From the NCBI GenBank assembly GCA_003142375.1, contig PLME01000010.1:56857-106163 (forward strand): a DNA stretch of 49,307 nucleotides, read 5' to 3'. The first letter of the stretch is position 1; the number at the start of each line of letters is the position of its first letter. Origin of the DNA: Dehalococcoidia bacterium. Its GTDB lineage: Bacteria > Chloroflexota > Dehalococcoidia > GIF9 > UBA5629. Position numbers and translations under genes: made by a program. The notes beneath the pieces were generated by a model that worked only from the letters and a program-made list of their open reading frames with translations, was not told the DNA's origin and did no database searches. This document shows positions 31,313 to 39,287 of the stretch, piece after piece.

Positions 31313-31336
31313 AGAACTATTAAAAATCTTTGTCAA
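31308..31336 (-). promoter_or_regulatory. Sigma70 promoter of the arsR operon
   Basis: On the minus strand TTGACA (31336-31331) and TATACT (31313-31308) are 17 bases apart, an almost perfect promoter. The arsR ATG begins seven bases after the -10 box, so the transcript is predicted to be leaderless. Confidence 0.75.
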
Positions 31337-31400
31337 GTTTAGCTTCAATTTCTACTTTATAACGCCCTGGCCACCGGCCCCATTTAACCCGAAAATAGCG

Positions 31401-31406
31401 TATAAT
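31401..31406 (+). promoter_or_regulatory. -10 box before rnhA
   Basis: A perfect TATAAT ends six bases before the rnhA ATG, with no Shine-Dalgarno sequence between. No good -35 box is seen at the usual distance. Confidence 0.45.
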
Positions 31407-31412
31407 TAGCCC

Positions 31413-31886
31413 ATGCCCGTCACAGACAAAATCGTTATCTATTGTGACGGCGCCTGCTCGGGCAACCAGTACCAGGTCAATGCGGGGGGATGGGGCGCTA
31501 TATTGAGGCACCGGGGCCGGGTCAAGGAGATTAACGGCGGGGTGCTGAATACCACTAACCAGCGCATGGAGTTGACCGCCTGTATCAAAGCCCTGGAACA
31601 TATCAAGTCCACAGGCCACCTTATAGAGGTATATACGGACAGCGCTTACCTGGTGAACTGTATGCAGAAGAAATGGTACCTGACCTGGCGGAAAAACGGC
31701 TGGCAGAACGCTAAAAAGCAACCGGTGGAAAACCGCGATCTTTGGGAGAGGCTTTTAGAGCTTTTATCCAAATATAAGGTGCATTTTCATAAGGTGGAGG
31801 GGCATTCCGGTGATGAGCTGAATGAAAGGGCGGACGAGTTGGCCAGGCAGGGCATTTCACACGTAAAAAAGATCGGCCTGAACTGA
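31413..31886 (+). CDS. rnhA: Ribonuclease HI
   Basis: A 157-residue RNase HI. The metal-binding acidic residues are in IYCDGACSGN (Asp), RMELTACIKAL (Glu), YTDSAYLVN (Asp) and NERADELAR (Asp); HKVEGHSGDE carries the flexible-loop histidine. It cuts RNA in RNA:DNA hybrids such as primers and R-loops. It lacks the N-terminal hybrid-binding domain of some relatives. It lies upstream of gyrB with a gap of about 150 bases, and divergent from arsR. Confidence 0.95.
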   Translation: MPVTDKIVIYCDGACSGNQYQVNAGGWGAILRHRGRVKEINGGVLNTTNQRMELTACIKALEHIKSTGHLIEVYTDSAYLVNCMQKKWYLTWRKNGWQNAKKQPVENRDLWERLLELLSKYKVHFHKVEGHSGDELNERADELARQGISHVKKIGLN

Positions 31887-31905
31887 TGCATTTTAACCGT
31901 AAATA

Positions 31906-31914
31906 TGCTATACT
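31906..31914 (+). promoter_or_regulatory. Extended -10 promoter of gyrB
   Basis: TGCTATACT is an extended -10 element about 125 bases before gyrB. Transcription from about 31921 would give a leader of about 118 bases that contains the palindrome and hairpin listed next. Confidence 0.5.
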
Positions 31915-31957
31915 AACTTACGAAATTGCAAGTCCTAGTAGGCTTCGTCTGAGCAAA

Positions 31958-31971
31958 CACAATATATTGTG
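31958..31971. promoter_or_regulatory. 14-base perfect palindrome in the gyrB leader
   Basis: CACAATATATTGTG reads the same on both strands. Its place between the gyrB promoter and gene makes it a candidate binding site for a dimeric regulator. The regulator is unknown. Confidence 0.4.
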
Positions 31972-31986
31972 ATGCTTATTTCTATA

Positions 31987-32004
31987 GCCCGCCATATAGC
32001 GGGC
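31987..32004 (+). other. GC hairpin in the gyrB leader
   Basis: GCCCGC and GCGGGC form a perfect 6-pair stem with the 6-base loop CATATA, 34 bases before the gyrB start. No T tract follows, so it is unlikely to be a simple terminator; it may stabilise the leader RNA. Confidence 0.4.
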
Positions 32005-32038
32005 CAGGGCACACAAAATCCATCATAAGAGATAAACT

Positions 32039-33958
32039 ATGGCTTCTGAACAGGTCAATAATTCACACAACGGCGAATATACTGCAGAAAATATCCGCGT
32101 TTTGGATGGGCTGGAAGCGGTACGCATGCGTCCCGGCATGTACATCGGCGATACCGGCAAGGACGGCCTGCATCACCTGGTCTACGAGATCGTCTACAAC
32201 AGCATAGACGAGGCCATGGCGGGCTACTGCGACCGCATACAGGTGATCATCCACCCGGATAACTCCATAACAGTTACTGATAACGGCCGCGGCATACCGG
32301 TCGACCTACATCCCGAAAAAGGCATTTCCGCCCTGGAAGTCGTCATGACCACTCTGCACGCCGGAGGCAAATTCGGCGACGGCGCTTACAGCGTCTCAAG
32401 CGGTCTACACGGGGTCGGCGCATCGGTGGTCAGCGCGCTGTCTTCCTGGATGCGGGCCGATGTCAGACGCGATGGCAAGATCTGGCGCCAGGACTATAAG
32501 ATCGGTGTCCGCCAGGCTGAAGTTAAGGCGGTGGGCAAGACCGATGAAACCGGCACCACAATTACGTTTATGGCGGACACTGAGATTTTCGGAGAAATCC
32601 ACTATGATTTCGCATCGCTGGCCGAGCGCCTCAGGGAGTTGGCTTTCCTAAATAAGGGAACCGAGATAAGCCTCAAAGACGAAAGGACGGATGAAGAGAC
32701 TACATATTTCTTCGAAGGCGGCATAGCCAGCCTGGTCAGACGTATTAACAAAACACGCCAGGTCCTGGATAAATCCATCTATATTGCAGGCAAGATCAAC
32801 AGCACGGCTGTGGAGATAGCCATACAGTACAACGACGGCTACTCTGAGAACGTGACCGCCTTCGCCAACTGCGTCAATACCCGGGAAGGCGGGACGCACA
32901 TGACCGGGTTCCGTGCAGCGCTGACGCGTGTGCTTAACGATTACGCACGCAAGAACAAGTTCCTCAAGGACAATGACGCCAACCTGACCGGCGACGATAT
33001 CCGCGACGGCCTTACGGCTGTCGTCAGTGTAAAGGTGGGTTCACCTCAATTCGAAGGACAGACCAAGGCCAAACTGGGTAACCCCGAGGTAAAGGGCCAG
33101 GTTGAATCGGTGGCCAGCGACGGCCTTAACGAGTATCTGGAGAAGCACCCCGATGAAGGTAAATCCATCATCGATAAATGCCTGCTGGCAGCCAAAGCCA
33201 GGGAGGCGGCCCGCAAGGCGCGTGACCTCATCCTTAAGAAGACCGGCCTCGAGTTCGGCACACTCCCCGGCAAACTGGCGGATTGCGCCAGCAATAATCC
33301 CAAGGAGTGCGAGCTCTACCTGGTGGAGGGCGATTCGGCGGGCGGCTCTGCCAAGCAGGGGCGAGACCGCAATTTCCAGGCCATCCTCCCGCTGAGGGGT
33401 AAGATCCTCAATGTGGAGAAAGCAGCCAAGGACAAGATATTTGACCACGAGGAGATACGTGCCCTGATCACGGCCCTGGGTACGGGGATCGGCGACGCCT
33501 TCGAGCTGGGCAAGCTACGCTATCATCAGATCATCATCATGACAGATGCCGATGTAGATGGCGCACACATCCGCACCTTGCTCCTCACTTTCTTCTACCG
33601 CAACATGGCGGACCTCATCCAGAACGGTCACCTGTTCATCGCTCAGCCGCCGCTGTACCGCCTGGCGGCCGGCAAACAGCAGTATTGGGTTTACTCAGAC
33701 ATGGAAAAAGATGCCAAACTGGCCACCCTGAAAGCCAGCAAGGTGGATATACAGCGCTACAAGGGCCTGGGTGAGATGAGCCCCGAACAGCTCTGGGATA
33801 CTACCATGAACCCGGCCACCAGGACGCTACTCAAGGTACAGGTTGACGACGCCATGAAAGCCGATGATATCTTCCATGTGCTTATGGGCAGCGAGGTGCC
33901 TCCCCGCAAGTCCTTTATCCAGGCGCATGCCCGCAGCGTTAAAAATCTGGATATCTAG
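32039..33958 (+). CDS. gyrB: DNA gyrase subunit B
   Basis: A 639-residue GyrB. The GHKL ATPase has YNSIDEAMAGYC, TVTDNGRGIPVD and SSGLHGVGASVV; the TOPRIM domain has LVEGDSAGGSA and the metal-binding IMTDADVDGAHI; the C-terminus has RYKGLGEMSPEQLW. With GyrA it introduces negative supercoils. The length is that of compact Gram-positive-type GyrB without the E. coli insert. Only a weak AAGAGA ribosome site is seen. gyrA is not adjacent but about 10 kb downstream. Confidence 0.97.
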   Translation: MASEQVNNSHNGEYTAENIRVLDGLEAVRMRPGMYIGDTGKDGLHHLVYEIVYNSIDEAMAGYCDRIQVIIHPDNSITVTDNGRGIPVDLHPEKGISALEVVMTTLHAGGKFGDGAYSVSSGLHGVGASVVSALSSWMRADVRRDGKIWRQDYKIGVRQAEVKAVGKTDETGTTITFMADTEIFGEIHYDFASLAERLRELAFLNKGTEISLKDERTDEETTYFFEGGIASLVRRINKTRQVLDKSIYIAGKINSTAVEIAIQYNDGYSENVTAFANCVNTREGGTHMTGFRAALTRVLNDYARKNKFLKDNDANLTGDDIRDGLTAVVSVKVGSPQFEGQTKAKLGNPEVKGQVESVASDGLNEYLEKHPDEGKSIIDKCLLAAKAREAARKARDLILKKTGLEFGTLPGKLADCASNNPKECELYLVEGDSAGGSAKQGRDRNFQAILPLRGKILNVEKAAKDKIFDHEEIRALITALGTGIGDAFELGKLRYHQIIIMTDADVDGAHIRTLLLTFFYRNMADLIQNGHLFIAQPPLYRLAAGKQQYWVYSDMEKDAKLATLKASKVDIQRYKGLGEMSPEQLWDTTMNPATRTLLKVQVDDAMKADDIFHVLMGSEVPPRKSFIQAHARSVKNLDI

Positions 33959-33995
33959 GCCCACACCCCCAACCCAGTCACATCAATTCTATTTA

Positions 33996-34598
33996 TTATT
34001 TCTTATAAAGGCCGTTATCAGCTATATATTTTTCAACTGTATCCGGCACCAGGTACCGGATCGACTTGGCTTCCATAACTCTGGCCCTGATAGCAGTGGA
34101 ACTTATGCCGATACATGGCTCTTCCAGCATCAGGCATCTCTCTGAGAGGCCGGGAATGACATCTTCCATAGCGGCCAGGTCGGGCCGGTTGAATCCGGGC
34201 CTGGGGAAAGCGACAACCGTGGCCATTTTGGAGATGCGATAGGGAGCTTTCCAGTTCGGCATATCTTTTAAGCTTTCCCAGCTCATCAGTAAAAACAATT
34301 GGGAATCGTAGCCCACGTCCTTCCAAAGCTGTTCCAGCGTATCGACGGTGAATGTGGAGCCAGGCCGGTCCACCTCCATAGTCACAAGGCTGAAAAAGGG
34401 ATTGGATTGTATGGCAAGCTTGACCATCTCTACCCGGTGGTGTGCCGGCGTTATCTCGTGGCCAGATTTCCTCCAGGGCTTGCCGGCCGGAATGAACATT
34501 ACTTTGTCGAGATCCAGCCTGGACCTGGCCTCCTCGGCAATGATAAGGTGTCCCAGGTGAATGGGATCGAATGTTCCGCCCATAATTCCAAACTTCAT
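33996..34598 (-). CDS. nadD: Nicotinate-nucleotide adenylyltransferase
   Basis: A 200-residue NadD. The nucleotidyl-transferase start is FGIMGGTFDPIHLGHL with the family histidines, and the C-terminal GISSTAIRARV is the second ATP motif. It makes nicotinate adenine dinucleotide from NaMN and ATP for NAD synthesis. The ATG at 34598 comes one base after the obg stop, so translation is coupled. An in-frame opening upstream is only the obg gene read in another frame. Confidence 0.93.
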   Translation of the reverse strand: MKFGIMGGTFDPIHLGHLIIAEEARSRLDLDKVMFIPAGKPWRKSGHEITPAHHRVEMVKLAIQSNPFFSLVTMEVDRPGSTFTVDTLEQLWKDVGYDSQLFLLMSWESLKDMPNWKAPYRISKMATVVAFPRPGFNRPDLAAMEDVIPGLSERCLMLEEPCIGISSTAIRARVMEAKSIRYLVPDTVEKYIADNGLYKK

Positions 34599-34599
34599 A

Positions 34600-35661
34600 T
34601 CAATCCCGCTTGTCGACCGGTTTGGGCCGGAAAATGACCTCCGGCTTAATCTCCCGGGTTTCCACAATTTCCTTTTCCGTTGCAATTTTGTGTACGGCTG
34701 CTACAAGTTCATTCAGCCCCTGTCCTGTCTTGGCCGAGATAAAAAATAGCGGCTGATCGGTAAGGCCTGGCAAGGTCCGTATTTCATCCGATTTCCCGGT
34801 ACCTTCTATTGAATCTACTTTATTGACGACCACGACCAGGCTTTTATCCTCCATCCCTGCATCAAAGACCGCAACCTCGTCCTCCAAATGCCGAAAATTA
34901 CCGCCAAGATCCTCTTCACCGGCATCGAGCAGAAGTATCAGCACTTTGGCTCTTTCGGCATGGCATAAGAAATGATTGCCCAGGCCTTTGCCCTGATGAG
35001 AACCCTCAATTAAAGCGGGCAGTTCGCACCAGACAAGTTTGTCAACCCCGTCGTCAATCGTGCCCAGGACCGGTTCTACAGTTGTAAAGGGGTAGTCGGC
35101 AACCTGAGGCCGTGCTCCCGAAATAGCGGTCAGCAGTGTGGACTTCCCGCTGTTAGGGTACCCGATGATACAAATATCTGTGGCCAGAGTTAAATGCAAC
35201 ACTATGTCAAGTTGCTCGCCTTCCTCACCCGGCTGGAATATCTTTGGCGCCTTGCGTGTAGCGGTAGCATAGTGGATATTGCCCTTACCTCCCTTACCTC
35301 CCTTAGCCACTAAAACCCTGTTTCCTTTATTGCCCAAGTCGGCTATCAGAGCTTCTTTACCATCATGCTTAACATAAGCCGAAGTTCCTACCGGTACCTT
35401 TATAATCAGGTCTTCCGCATTGATTCCATGCATCTTATTCTTTCCGCCTCTACCGCCATTTTCAGCTCTGAATAGCGATTTATGTTTAAAATACTTCAGG
35501 TCCTCTGCATCATCGCTGGCCAACAGATAGATATCCCCGCCTTTACCGCCATCGCCTCCATCCGGTCCACCAAATGGTTTGAACTTTTCCCGATTGAAGC
35601 TTGCCAGTCCACTGCCTCCATGGCCAGCCATGAGTTTTATTTCTACTTTATCAACAAACAT
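34600..35661 (-). CDS. obg: Obg-family GTPase (CgtA)
   Basis: A 353-residue Obg. The glycine-rich Obg fold (FGGPDGGDGGKGGD and GGRGGKNKMHG) is followed by the G domain with G1 GYPNSGKST, switch region ADYPFTT, G4 NKVD and G5 SAKTG. The G3 motif, normally DxPG, reads ELPA here, so the aspartate and glycine near the gamma-phosphate are both changed. The C-terminal OCT domain of many bacterial Obg proteins is absent. Obg acts on the 50S ribosomal subunit and in stress control. It is directly upstream of nadD. Confidence 0.93.
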   Translation of the reverse strand: MFVDKVEIKLMAGHGGSGLASFNREKFKPFGGPDGGDGGKGGDIYLLASDDAEDLKYFKHKSLFRAENGGRGGKNKMHGINAEDLIIKVPVGTSAYVKHDGKEALIADLGNKGNRVLVAKGGKGGKGNIHYATATRKAPKIFQPGEEGEQLDIVLHLTLATDICIIGYPNSGKSTLLTAISGARPQVADYPFTTVEPVLGTIDDGVDKLVWCELPALIEGSHQGKGLGNHFLCHAERAKVLILLLDAGEEDLGGNFRHLEDEVAVFDAGMEDKSLVVVVNKVDSIEGTGKSDEIRTLPGLTDQPLFFISAKTGQGLNELVAAVHKIATEKEIVETREIKPEVIFRPKPVDKRD

Positions 35662-35852
35662 ATCTTATATAGTAGCTTGATTCCTAAGTCTCTATAGTCT
35701 ATTTATATAATAATACCAATTATAAGCTGGTTGATGTTGTGGATGATAGCTGCAACGATCAGAGAACGTAGTTTGAGAGGAAAATTGCTGTGGAAAAAAG
35801 ACCAAGGTTATCCACAATCATGATAGATTTTTCCACATTGAATGTTGGGAGA
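35662..35852. other. Putative replication origin (oriC)
   Basis: Four DnaA-box-like sites lie within 100 bases: TGTGGATGA (35738-35746, one mismatch on the minus strand), TGTGGAAAA (35789-35797, minus), perfect TTATCCACA (35808-35816, plus) and TTTTCCACA (35829-35837, plus). To the left is an AT-rich stretch (about 35690-35725) suited to strand opening. The region lies between obg and the 3' end of dnaA. Gene direction changes around it: mostly minus to the left, plus to the right. No large origin array is seen upstream of dnaA. Confidence 0.7.
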
Positions 35853-37214
35853 TCAGGAAGTTTTGTAGGATTTCAACAGAATGCGGATATCTTCAATAGA
35901 TTTGCTGAGCTGTGAATCCACACTGATTTGAGAAGATATCTTTTCACACCCATGAATTACGGTTGAGTGGTCCCGGCCACCTAGGACCCTGCCGATATCG
36001 GAAAGGTTGCAATAGTTCTGTTGGCGAAGCAGGTACATGACGACGTGGCGGGCCCGTGAAGTCTTTAAATCCCTTTTCTTGCTGGGTATATCCTCGGGCG
36101 CCATAGCATAATAGTCGGCTACAACCTCGATTATGGTTGACGGCTGATAGCGGCCGTTGTTCTGCTCGGAAATCGAGATAAGGTCATTCAGGATGTATTT
36201 GACCGAGTCCAGGTCCGGGTCGGAATTGTTCAGCCGGGCATAGGTTGCCAGCCGGATGAGTGCCCCCTCGAGCTCCCGGACGCTGTGATGAAAATGCGTG
36301 GCCAGGAAATCCATGATGGAAGCGTCGAAGCTGGATTTCAACACCTTGGCTTTCGATTCGAGTATGGCAAGCCGGGTCTTATGATCGGGCGGGAAAATGT
36401 CCACCACCAGCCCGCCTTCCAATCTGGAACGGAGCCGCAGGTTAAAACACTCGATCTCTTTGGGAGGCCGGTCGGACGAAATTACTACCTGTCTGTTATC
36501 AGCTAGGAAATCATTTAGAATATGAAAGATACATTCCTGGGTCCCGGTCTTGCCGCTCAGGAACTGAATATCATCGAGCAGCAGCACATCGACATTGCTG
36601 AATTTGACCCTGAATTCCTCGGCCTTCCTACTACGAATGGCCGTAACAAATTCGTTGGTGAATTGCTCGGCACTCATATAATACGTGGACATGTGCAGCA
36701 ATTTAGCGGCGTGGCCGATGGCATGCAGCAGGTGGGTCTTTCCCGTGCCTGTCCCTCCATATATAAAGAAAGGATTGAACACTTCCCCGGGATTGCTGGC
36801 AATTTCAATAGCAGCGGTATAAGGAAAACGATTACAGTCCCCCGAAACGAAGTTGGCGAAGGTGTACCTGGGATTAAGGAAGGCTGATTTCAGGCCGGGT
36901 TCCCGTGCCTTAAGGCTGACGCCCCCATCGGGCATCAAGCCGGCTTTCACCGGGGGCGGTGTACCGTTGACTGCCTGGACCTGGAAACATACCGAGGTGT
37001 TCTGGCCGGTTATTCCTGAAACGATCCTGCAAACGAGAGAATTAAGCCTGCTTTTCAACCACTCTGCAATAAAAGTGGAGGGAACAGCTACTGTAAACTC
37101 CCCGTTGGAATAATCTAAACCCCTGGTATCTTTTAACCAAGTATTGTAATTCGCTTTACTTACCTGAAGCTGCAGCTCGCCAAGAGCCGCCTGCCAGATT
37201 TTATCAGCTTGCAT
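35853..37214 (-). CDS. dnaA: Chromosomal replication initiator DnaA
   Basis: A 453-residue DnaA. The AAA+ core has Walker A GGTGTGKTHLL and Walker B VLLLDDIQFLSG, and the C-terminal domain carries the DnaA-box-reading helix in GGRDHSTVIHGCEKI. The N-terminal domain (about residues 1-80) and a linker with many prolines and glycines are present. DnaA-ATP binds TTATCCACA sites and opens the origin. The putative oriC lies directly downstream. No ribosome site is visible before the ATG. Confidence 0.97.
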   Translation of the reverse strand: MQADKIWQAALGELQLQVSKANYNTWLKDTRGLDYSNGEFTVAVPSTFIAEWLKSRLNSLVCRIVSGITGQNTSVCFQVQAVNGTPPPVKAGLMPDGGVSLKAREPGLKSAFLNPRYTFANFVSGDCNRFPYTAAIEIASNPGEVFNPFFIYGGTGTGKTHLLHAIGHAAKLLHMSTYYMSAEQFTNEFVTAIRSRKAEEFRVKFSNVDVLLLDDIQFLSGKTGTQECIFHILNDFLADNRQVVISSDRPPKEIECFNLRLRSRLEGGLVVDIFPPDHKTRLAILESKAKVLKSSFDASIMDFLATHFHHSVRELEGALIRLATYARLNNSDPDLDSVKYILNDLISISEQNNGRYQPSTIIEVVADYYAMAPEDIPSKKRDLKTSRARHVVMYLLRQQNYCNLSDIGRVLGGRDHSTVIHGCEKISSQISVDSQLSKSIEDIRILLKSYKTS

Positions 37215-37459
37215 CTATATCTAATCCGTACTATATTGTATTCGTGGGCGCCGGAATTTGGGCAAAAAATCTCCCCAATGCAAGGAAAATGCAGACTTTT
37301 TAATTTAGTTAATAAGGGTTGTGATTACTGGATCTATCTGCCTGTTTCTTCCGTGGTGCCCCCCCCGAAAAACATCAATAGATTACCACAGGGTTCTTCA
37401 GGGCTGTCAATGGTTATTTTGACATAATGGTTAAAAAATAAATAAATTTTACTGTTACG
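37215..37459. other. Intergenic region between divergent dnaA and fmt
   Basis: It holds the fmt promoter (next entry) and a run of eight C at about 37361. No perfect DnaA box was seen here. Some AT-rich stretches near 37300 and 37430 could serve promoters for dnaA. Confidence 0.5.
37419..37447 (+). promoter_or_regulatory. Promoter of fmt
   Basis: TTGACA (37419-37424) and ATAAAT (37442-37447) with 17 bases between. The fmt ATG is 12 bases after the -10 box, so the 5' leader would be only about six bases and holds no ribosome site. Confidence 0.6.
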
Positions 37460-38398
37460 ATGAAAGTTGTATTTATGGGATCGCCAGCCTTTGCCGTGCC
37501 GGCTTTACGATCACTCATGTCAAACAAATACGACATAAGTATGGTCTATACTCAACCCGACAAGCGCACCGGACGCGGACAGCAGGTTACACCGTGTGCG
37601 ATAAAGCAGTATGCTGCGGCCAACGGCCTTAGTGTCGTGCAGCCGGAGAAGTTTAGAGGTCCCGATGTCGTGGAGCAGCTATCGGGTCTACAACCCGACA
37701 TAATAGTTGTTGCGGCCTACGGACAGATCCTGCCGGACACCGTATTGCGCATCCCAAAATATAAATGTATTAATATCCACCCCTCGCTGTTGCCCAAATA
37801 CCGGGGGCCGTCTCCCATAGCTGCGGCCATCCTGAACGGCGACGCCGAAACAGGCGTAACTATTATGTTAATCGAGGCAAAAGTGGACAGCGGCCCCATA
37901 CTGAACCAGCGCCGTGTGGCGGTTGCCGATGAGGACGACGCCGAATCTCTGTCCGGCAAGCTGGCCGAACTGGGCGCCCGACTGCTGATCGAGACCCTGC
38001 CCGATTGGGTAGCGGGCAGAATTCAACCCGCGGCGCAGGATGAAAGCTTGGCCAGCTATACCAGGATGGAGACAAAAGACGATGGCCGGTTGGACCTGAA
38101 CCTTTCCGCCTTGCAGCTATGGCGCAAGGTTAGGGCCTACCATCCATGGCCGGGCTGCTATGTGCACTGGAAAGAAGAAAGGTTAAAAATCCTCAAAGCT
38201 ATACCTGTGAATGACGGCAGCCGGATGGAGATAGGGCAGGTTATCGCTCTGCCGCGTACCCAGGCAGCCAGGACGGCTGTACAAACCGGCGAAGGGCTGC
38301 TCGGACTGATCACCCTTCAGCCTGAGGGTAAACGTGAAATGGCGGCCGCCGACTTTATCGCCGGTCACCGGGATTTCATCGGCAGCTTTTTGACTTAG
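37460..38398 (+). CDS. fmt: Methionyl-tRNA formyltransferase
   Basis: A 312-residue Fmt. The formyl-THF-binding domain starts VVFMGSPAFAVPAL and has the signature HPSLLPKYRGPSPIAAAILNG, with the catalytic Asn-His pair and later aspartate of the family. The C-terminal domain (from about residue 210) binds tRNA. It formylates initiator Met-tRNA with 10-formyl-THF, so it shares the folate pool with the acs pathway. No peptide deformylase gene is adjacent, which often accompanies fmt. Confidence 0.95.
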   Translation: MKVVFMGSPAFAVPALRSLMSNKYDISMVYTQPDKRTGRGQQVTPCAIKQYAAANGLSVVQPEKFRGPDVVEQLSGLQPDIIVVAAYGQILPDTVLRIPKYKCINIHPSLLPKYRGPSPIAAAILNGDAETGVTIMLIEAKVDSGPILNQRRVAVADEDDAESLSGKLAELGARLLIETLPDWVAGRIQPAAQDESLASYTRMETKDDGRLDLNLSALQLWRKVRAYHPWPGCYVHWKEERLKILKAIPVNDGSRMEIGQVIALPRTQAARTAVQTGEGLLGLITLQPEGKREMAAADFIAGHRDFIGSFLT

Positions 38399-38453
38399 AA
38401 TCGACCGCGAAATAAACTAGTAAAGTACAATTTAGTCTTTCAGGAGTTTCAAA

Positions 38454-39161
38454 ATGTTCTTCTTTGACCCACTTTGGTTGATAATAATGGCGCCTGCCTT
38501 TATATTCATGATCTATGCCCAGGTGAAGGTGAGCTCAACCTATAAAAAATATTCCAAGGTCTACAATCAGAAAGGGATGACCGGGGCGCAGGCCGCCTCC
38601 CAGTTATTACAGAACAATGGGCTTGGCGATGTACCGGTCGAGACGGTCCAGGGGAAGTTGACGGACCATTACGACCCATCGAAAAGGGTGCTGAGGCTTT
38701 CGCCCGAAGTAGCCGGAACTCCCTCGGTTGCCGCCATTGGGATTGCGGCTCACGAGGTAGGACATGCAGTTCAGCATAAAACAAAATACGGTTTGATGGG
38801 CATTCGCTCTACCCTGGTGCCGGCTGCCAGCATTGGAAGCACGCTGGGTTGGGTCCTGATTTTCCTGGGTGTGCTGCTTATGGGAGCATCCCGCGTGCTG
38901 GGAGGCTTCGTTGCCACGGCAGGCATCGTTCTCTTTGCCATAGCAGTCCTCTTTACGCTGGTTACTCTCCCGGTGGAGTTTAATGCCAGCAGCCGGGCCC
39001 GGCAGATGATAAAGGAAACCGGCCTGCTGGTTGGGCCTGAGTATGACGGGGCCAGCGCCGTCCTGTCGGCGGCAGCGCTAACCTATGTCGCGGCCATGCT
39101 GCAGGCGGTAGCCCAATTGCTCTACTTCGTGCTTATCGTCTTCGGCGGCAGGCGAAACTGA
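38454..39161 (+). CDS. Membrane zinc metallopeptidase (YugP family)
   Basis: A 235-residue membrane protein. The zinc motif AAHEVGHAVQH (HEXXH) is near residue 103; hydrophobic segments lie at about 4-24, 125-150, 155-178 and 208-232. It fits the Zn_peptidase_2 (YugP) family, small membrane metallopeptidases of unknown substrate. The start has a CAGGAG site. A hairpin terminator follows, so it probably ends the fmt transcript. Confidence 0.87.
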   Translation: MFFFDPLWLIIMAPAFIFMIYAQVKVSSTYKKYSKVYNQKGMTGAQAASQLLQNNGLGDVPVETVQGKLTDHYDPSKRVLRLSPEVAGTPSVAAIGIAAHEVGHAVQHKTKYGLMGIRSTLVPAASIGSTLGWVLIFLGVLLMGASRVLGGFVATAGIVLFAIAVLFTLVTLPVEFNASSRARQMIKETGLLVGPEYDGASAVLSAAALTYVAAMLQAVAQLLYFVLIVFGGRRN

Positions 39162-39198
39162 TCCCGGGAAACGGGTATTGTCGCAAGCTTAGAGAACT

Positions 39199-39231
39199 TA
39201 AGGTCAACCGGCAACATGCCGGCTGACCTTA
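39199..39231 (+). terminator. Rho-independent-like terminator hairpin
   Basis: TTAAGGTCA pairs with TGACCTTA and CCGGCA with TGCCGG, with one mismatch between the two stem parts and a 3-base loop. A T-rich stretch follows (GTTTATTTAT). It lies 37 bases after the metallopeptidase stop and before mazG. Confidence 0.75.
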
Positions 39232-39287
39232 GTTTATTTATAATGGGTACCGGATACTGACTGTTAGTATTAATAAGGAATAGAACT

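Noticed and set aside
37215-37459. oriC upstream of dnaA
   Set aside because: No perfect DnaA box was found here, whereas the region downstream of dnaA has four box-like sites.
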